Below, piece after piece: positions 58,765 to 64,000 of a stretch of DNA of 64,000 nt. The stretch comes from Taxillus chinensis (Eukaryota > Streptophyta > Magnoliopsida > Santalales > Loranthaceae), in assembly GCA_023512835.1 (NCBI GenBank), contig CM042084.1, positions 13,851,842 through 13,915,841 on the forward strand. The letters run 5' to 3'. Positions within the stretch are counted from its first letter, which is position 1. Each line of letters opens with the position of its first letter. The translations under genes were made by a program, and so were the position numbers. Below the pieces are notes generated by a model. It was not told the DNA's origin. It saw only the letters and a list, made by a program, of their open reading frames with translations, and made no database searches.

Positions 58765-59908
58765 AAAGCACAGAATAACAAGATCAATAATAATTCTTAA
58801 CTAGGCTAATTAATTATTGATTAATTAGATTTTGTAAATCTACAGACCGGTCTTTCGGGCCTCACAGAAATGATGCAGCCAGCTGTTATCCAGAACTACC
58901 TTTTTAAAAGTAGCAATAATTCATGAAAAAACATATCATAAAAGAGCATGATCAATCAAACGGAAGAATACGGTCCAATCCAAATATGCGTGCTATTCAA
59001 AGCACTTTAGCAGTCATTTTGGTACATGACACATCTTTACTGACTTTTGAACGTGATATAAATATATAAATATATTTTTTAAATAAAGAGTATAAAAAAA
59101 TCTAAATTATCATATATATATATATATTTATATATATATTCTTTGCTTCATTGCACCATGTATATTGTATGGTAAGGTAAGGGCATCAAATTTTTTATTT
59201 TTGTTTAAAGGTGTGAATAGTATATTATTTTATATTTTTTTTATTTATTACAATTTTTTTACGTTACATTAAATTATTTAAAGTATAAGTCTCTAAATAT
59301 AAACATTTCTAACTAAATTATATTTTTAAACTGAAAATGATAGAAATTATTTTTTATTAAAATTTTAGAACTCATCCTAAATTTTAGGATTACCGAGAAT
59401 CCTATGATTGCTTTAAGCCAGGCACGACATCATTCTATTTCTCTCTCTGCGCAACCCACTTGCAATCTAACCATTGCAGAATGCCCACGCGCGGATTTGC
59501 ATATTCTAAACGCACTAAGTTGTTGTTGGGGAAAAAATTGAATGAAATTGTGTTGGTTTACTCTTCCCTCCCCGGCTTCGTCTACAGTAGTCAGCAGTGC
59601 AGTACTGGGTAGCAAATGCTTGTTTTGGAGAGTGGGGGCCATAAAACTGGTGCAAGCTCTGGTCTCTCTCGACCTGTCACACGGATTCTGCGATATGATG
59701 CCAGACACTACACTACTGAGGCACCTCAACACCACCAAACCATAGCAAGCGCTAGCTGCTACTGCTAGGCTTCACTCACTCTCTGGCCCTTCAAATGTAC
59801 ATGTTATTTTCTAATTGTACACAGAGAGACAACCCACCAAGGATAAGGGAGAAAAAGTTTGGAAAATGTTGGGTGACTCACGATCAACCCCTACCTTGTA
59901 GCTAGGCG

Positions 59909-59969
<61 letters not shown>

Positions 59970-61854
59970 CTATGACCTAATATCCAATATACATAATTGT
60001 CCAAATTTAGATCCTAAAAAGCATCAATGTAGCTTAGCCGTCCAAATTTAGGTCCTTAAAAAGCATCACACAATGCGATCGAGCGAACCCATCAACATAA
60101 TTTGCCTAAATTTAATTAGGTCCCAAAAAGCATCGCTCAATGCTGTGCTGATCGAGCGACCTGTCCCAAATATAGACAGTCTGTTCGAGAAAGTTTTACT
60201 TTTTAGAAAATAAAGAAATTTGAGTATCCGGCAAGACCATTAAAAGGCTATTAATGAATCAATTTGTTGCCTTTTTAAGTCGTTTTTTTTCTTTTATTTT
60301 CAATAAAAAAAACCTCAAAAGCTGTTGGTAATTTTAATAATTTTAGGATTAAAAGTTGTTTGGACTAGATGATGATATATTGTACTGGCAGCTTGCTGTT
60401 TTCAAACATATATAATAAATACTCGAAAAAATACACTATTTTCAAGTATAAATAATCAGTTGTCCGTGACACTCGATAAATTATATAATCAGCTTGCGGC
60501 ATTTAAAATTAATTATTGATTAAAAAAACATATATATAAAAAGGGAAATTGATGATAAGGTTGTGGATGCAGGAGAACCTGAATTTCGATGAGGACGGTG
60601 GAGAAGGCAAAAGCGAAGGCGATGTCACCTACGGCTTGGAAGGTCCTCCAAACCTTCTCCGCCCCCGACACGTCCACCCCAACTTCCACCCCGGTCAAGG
60701 TTGTCCTCGCGTGCGCACCGCCCCCTTCAATAATGCAAACCCAAACCCAGCCTCACTATGTTAGAGTGTACCTCTGCGTCTGATAAACAACAAACGACCC
60801 ACAATTAGTAGTGTACCTGCGACGACTTTGGCTAGGGACAGGCCGAGACCGATGGAGGAGTAAGCGAAGGACATGATGGCGGCTAGAATGGAGAGCCAGG
60901 ACAGCTCGTGGAAGTTTGGGATCTGGCTAAGAACCACCTGGATGCATGCAAATATGGCCATGAATGGGTAGTTTGATGTCGAACACTTCACCTGGTGGCC
61001 GTGTTTGTGGAAACAGTTTGACCTCTTCACCGCCCTACAACAAAATTTTAAAGTTAATTAACAACGTAACCCATTATATATATAATATGTTCGATGATGA
61101 TGATCGGGGAAATATTAAAAATAAAAACAAATTTGTATACTTTCATATCCAGAACTTACACCATGCTAATGGAGGAAGTGATGGTGTATCCTATCGTGAC
61201 CCCAATGAGGTTCACATATTGGGCCAGACCACAAAGCTGCACCTTCCTACCTCCTGCGATCGATAACCATAATTTAAGTATATATACACCAATTAATCAT
61301 AGCTAGATGTCCAATAAAAACAAACAAACAAACAAAACCTCAAATTCAAGGGGCCGGCACGTGCGAAAATGTGTTGTTTTTTTTTTTGGTTACCTAGATG
61401 GGCTCGAACGACCTCCATGTAGGTGTAGTTGCGCTTGCCGGTGATGGGGTCGGGCGCACGGTAGCAGTCGGCGAGCATGGTGGAAGTGAAGTAAGTGACG
61501 AAAGAGAAGGCCATGAGCACCGCCGGTCCGGCCACCCATCCCAGCTGCGCTATTGCCCACGCCAGCGACAGCACTCCCGACCCTATCACCGCCGTGATGA
61601 TGTGCGCGCTTGCCGTCACCCACGACCCTGCGCGCGCCCACACACACAATAAAATAAATTAATGAATACATACTCACAAGCTAGCATAAACAGCGTTACT
61701 GGGACACAAGATGTAGACTATATATATATGTCTGCTCTTAAAATGAAATTATACACGTACCGGTCCTCTTCTGGTGACCATCGTCGTCGAAGTTTTTAGT
61801 GACGTCGCCGTCCTCGATCGCCAGCGCCGCCTCGTTCTGCACCTCTCTACTCAT
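57662..61854 (-). CDS. AAP6: Amino acid permease (AAP family, AAP6-like)
   Basis: A 479-aa transporter from seven minus-strand exons: 61761-61854, 61394-61627, 61160-61253, 60817-61034, 60579-60724, 58174-58401, 57662-58087. All phases agree. The cytosolic N-terminus is acidic ('NFDDDGHQKRTGSW'). The first membrane segments 'ASAHIITAVIGSGVLSLAWA' and 'AQLGWVAGPAVLMAFSF' are the AAAP signature. Further blocks are 'GRKVQLCGLAQYVNLIGVTI', 'ISMVAVKRSNCFHKHGHQVK', 'EKVWRTFQAVGDIAFAFAFS' and 'GYAAFGNDAPGNFLTGFGFY'. The C-terminus is 'KDLKSYKPFQNQH'. About ten or eleven transmembrane segments are expected. AAPs are plasma-membrane H+/amino-acid symporters for phloem loading and seed or root uptake. 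Sequence is closer to AAP6/8/1 than AAP2-5; the exact orthologue is not certain. Intron 5 is 2.2 kb. Confidence 0.94.
59910..59967. repeat. (AT)n microsatellite in AAP intron 5
   Basis: About 28 uninterrupted AT units on the intron side of the fifth AAP intron. Confidence 0.95.
59997..60180. repeat. Three degenerate tandem copies in AAP intron 5
   Basis: The phrase 'ccaaatttaggtcctaaaaagcatc' recurs three times with changes (near 60000, 60043 and 60108; each longer than 20 bases in total but variable). Between them are 'gatcgagcga' phrases (60077, 60153). Non-coding. Confidence 0.6.
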
Positions 61855-63315
61855 GTTCTTCAAATTATCACGGAGATTTAATTAAACAAGCGAAAGTGAA
61901 GCAACTGTATAGCGGGCGCGGGCGTGGCGTGTGTAGTCTCAAACTGAGTTATAAGGAGCACACGACTGGTGACACGAGAGATATATAGCAGGCACTGGTA
62001 TAGGCAGGTCTTTTGTGGGTATTTGGTTCTGAATTTTGATTTTTGAACGTATATTTATATAATAATAACAATAATAATAATAATATAGGGGCCGGAGAGA
62101 TAATAATAATAATGAATCTTGGGGCTGCGTGTGTGTGTGTTGTGTGGTGGGGGGAATGGGGATTGAATAATGAAAATTGCAGTATTGTGGGCACAGGGGG
62201 GTGCACCATTAATGGTTGCGAGTGGTGGTGGCTTTTACTTCTTAGCTTGACCGCCCCTTTTCCCTCTTCCGCCTAACAAGGTCCCCACTTTTGAAATCGT
62301 TTTGGTGCTTCTTTGGGTCTGGTCCAGCTGCGTGCTTAGCTTCTTTTATTTTCGTCCATCCTCAGGTCTTTAGTCTTTTAGGGGCTCACCTTCCACGGTT
62401 CCTAACTTACTCAATACTATTATATACATTGCATGTTACTTCTGTTTTTGTGTCTTTTTAATAGTGACTCTCATTCCTCCACTTTGAGGGAATATTAAAG
62501 ATTAGAATGACGTGATTTTTTTTTTGTTGAAAAATATTGACTCAATATTTAAAAATATATTTTTAATTATAATATTTGATAGAAATATTTTACCCACCCA
62601 AATAGATTCCAGTACGCTTATTTGATTTTTTTTTTCGGTTGGTCGAGTTAAATTGATTTAATTATTTTTTTCTCAACTATAACATTATTAAATTTTTACT
62701 TTAAATTTACAATATAAACACAAACTACAAAATTAATCCTATCAAATTAAATTAAATAAATTATCATAATAAAAAAAATATTTGAATTGAACTTAAAAAG
62801 TCCACAAACCAATGAGCTTCTACCTTCAATTCATAAAATCTTCATCTTTCTATTATATATGAAACACTTTCTCATGAAAAATATTCATCGGTTGATTTGG
62901 ACAAATTGCACAATTTATGATTTATCTAATTGATTTATTCATTTTTTATGGATTGATGAGTTACTCAACATATTCAAATAAAGATCTAAATTATTTAATT
63001 TTCAAGTTATTCCAACAATCAAGTTATCTAATTAAATCGGATTGACGGTTTCATGCTAAGAGTTTGAATTTAGTAGTGAGCAAAATAAGCTTACCACCAT
63101 AATAATATGGTTTATTTTATATTTTTCTATATTTATGTTTAAAATCAACCGTTAAATTAAATATTCATGTAATATTTATTATGTCTATGATAATTTAATA
63201 ATTAATTTTTATATAAATTTAATTATAAAAAATATGAAAATAAAATATATGTCCCATAAAATTTTACTACATATTATATAAAAAATTAATTTAATAATTA
63301 AAAGAGTTTTGATAT
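61855..63315. other. AAP promoter side and intergenic DNA
   Basis: A TATATA motif at ~61981-61986 could serve the AAP gene (minus strand), giving a leader of about 100 bases. 62,060-62,115 has (TAA)n tracts. 62,500-63,300 is AT-rich with no feature. Confidence 0.45.
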
Positions 63316-63373
63316 ATGTTTGAAAATTTCTCCCTCCTCTCAGTTCTTCCGATTTTTGTTCCCTCCCCTCTCT

Positions 63374-63406
63374 CCTCAGTCCTCAGTCCTCAGTCCTCAG
63401 TCCTCA
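63374..63406. repeat. (CCTCAGT)n tandem repeat
   Basis: Four complete 7-base units plus a partial one, in the presumed leader of the HUA2-like fragment. Confidence 0.9.
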
Positions 63407-63649
63407 CCTCCCTCTGCGCCGAACTAGGGTTTTCCAAGCCAAGCCTCTCGCTAGTCACCACTCAATCCACCGTTGCGATACAATGCCTGCAATTCTCTCC
63501 ATCGTTTCGTCCTTGGAGAGTTCTCGTGGCTGTGGAATCGCCGCTTTCTCGACGAAAAGGTGTTGGGTTTTGGTACTTTTTTGCCCATTCCAGTTCTTGT
63601 CTCACATCCCACAACCTTGTTCCTCTACCTCTGTTGCCATCCCCTTCTG

Positions 63650-63857
63650 GATTTTCAGGGCGCCGGGTCGCGAAAAGGGTTTCCAGCAGAGCCTCTGCGA
63701 CGGCGAGGAGGAGGCGGCAGTGGAATGTTGGCGATTTCGTCCTCGATCGCCAAAGTCAAGGGATTCCCAGCTTGGCCTGCAACGGTGGCTATGTTAAATT
63801 TGTTGACAGTGAGGAATGGTCGATTTGCTAAATTGAAAAGATGGCACCCATGTTAAG
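63650..63857 (+). pseudogene. Broken 5' end of a HUA2-like PWWP-domain gene
   Basis: Two overlapping frames together spell the start of a HUA2/HULK protein: 'SSRASATARRRRQWNVGDFV' in one and 'AKVKGFPAWPATV' in another. They are separated by an extra GATC at about 63749-63752. A further extra base near 63670 separates the 'APGR' start from the rest, and the codon where the family has its initiator ATG is AGG (63658-63660). The core WNVGD...KVKGFPAWPA is the beginning of the PWWP domain. An acceptor-like TTTTCAG at 63653-63659 and an upstream leader-like CT-rich region suggest it descends from a complete locus. After 'PATV' the sequence no longer matches. The window ends before the rest can be checked, and a sequencing error is possible for one lesion but not likely for three. 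Confidence 0.55.
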
Positions 63858-64000
63858 TTAAATTTATTGCATTGGATTATGGAACTTCAGCTCAGGGTTT
63901 ATGGTCCCTCTCACTTGTCAGCATTGTTCACCTTTCTCTCCATTTGTTATGAAGTTGTCCCATGGAAGAAAGTCGGAGAAGCCGGAGTAGTTAATAAGGT

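Overview
This is nuclear DNA from a flowering plant. Introns are GT-AG with occasional GC-AG, intergenic DNA is AT-rich with many (AT)n, (GA)n and (GT)n tracts, and plant LTR retrotransposons, a TRIM element and hAT debris are present. The protein families (KNAT1-type KNOX, EPFL, plastid PSRP6, ITPK, AAP) and their sequences fit a core eudicot, probably a woody one. I cannot name the species.

Layout. 1-11 kb has no gene I can support. It holds a fold-back element with long terminal inverted repeats (1491-4214) into which a complete TRIM retrotransposon (2641-3724, minus strand) has inserted. 11.7-22.8 kb is one class I KNOX homeobox gene (KNAT1/BREVIPEDICELLUS type, 384 aa, 5 exons) whose third intron is 9.5 kb and full of dead Ty3/gypsy material. 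25.9-29.7 kb is a DUF676 serine esterase (403 aa, 10 exons). 30-35 kb holds a minus-strand Ty3/gypsy remnant and a degenerate ~21-bp tandem array. 35.6-36.3 kb is a secreted EPFL peptide gene (139 aa, 3 exons). 36.3-40.3 kb is duplicated AT-rich repeat. 41.0-42.2 kb encodes a single-pass acidic membrane protein of unknown role (372 aa), and 43.3-43.6 kb encodes plastid ribosomal protein PSRP6 (121 aa). 44.4-48.9 kb (minus) is inositol-tetrakisphosphate 1-kinase (318 aa, 10 exons). 49.9-50.6 kb is a Ty1/copia gag remnant. 51.4-52.8 kb is a truncated KH-domain gene copy with stop codons and a ~250-bp G/T homopolymer block that looks like an assembly fault. 54.1-54.3 kb is an hAT zinc-finger remnant. 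57.7-61.9 kb (minus) is an AAP amino-acid permease (479 aa, 7 exons). At the right edge, 63.65-63.86 kb, is the broken 5' end of a HUA2-like PWWP gene.

The genes do not form a functional cluster. Their roles are meristem identity, lipid or ester hydrolysis, peptide signalling, plastid translation, inositol phosphate metabolism and amino-acid uptake. Exon joins were chosen by matching reading phase and family homology by eye, with no transcript data. I saw no clearly new biological system. The most distinctive structures are the nested TRIM, the TE-laden KNOX intron, two GC-AG introns, the 21-bp tandem array and the homopolymer block.
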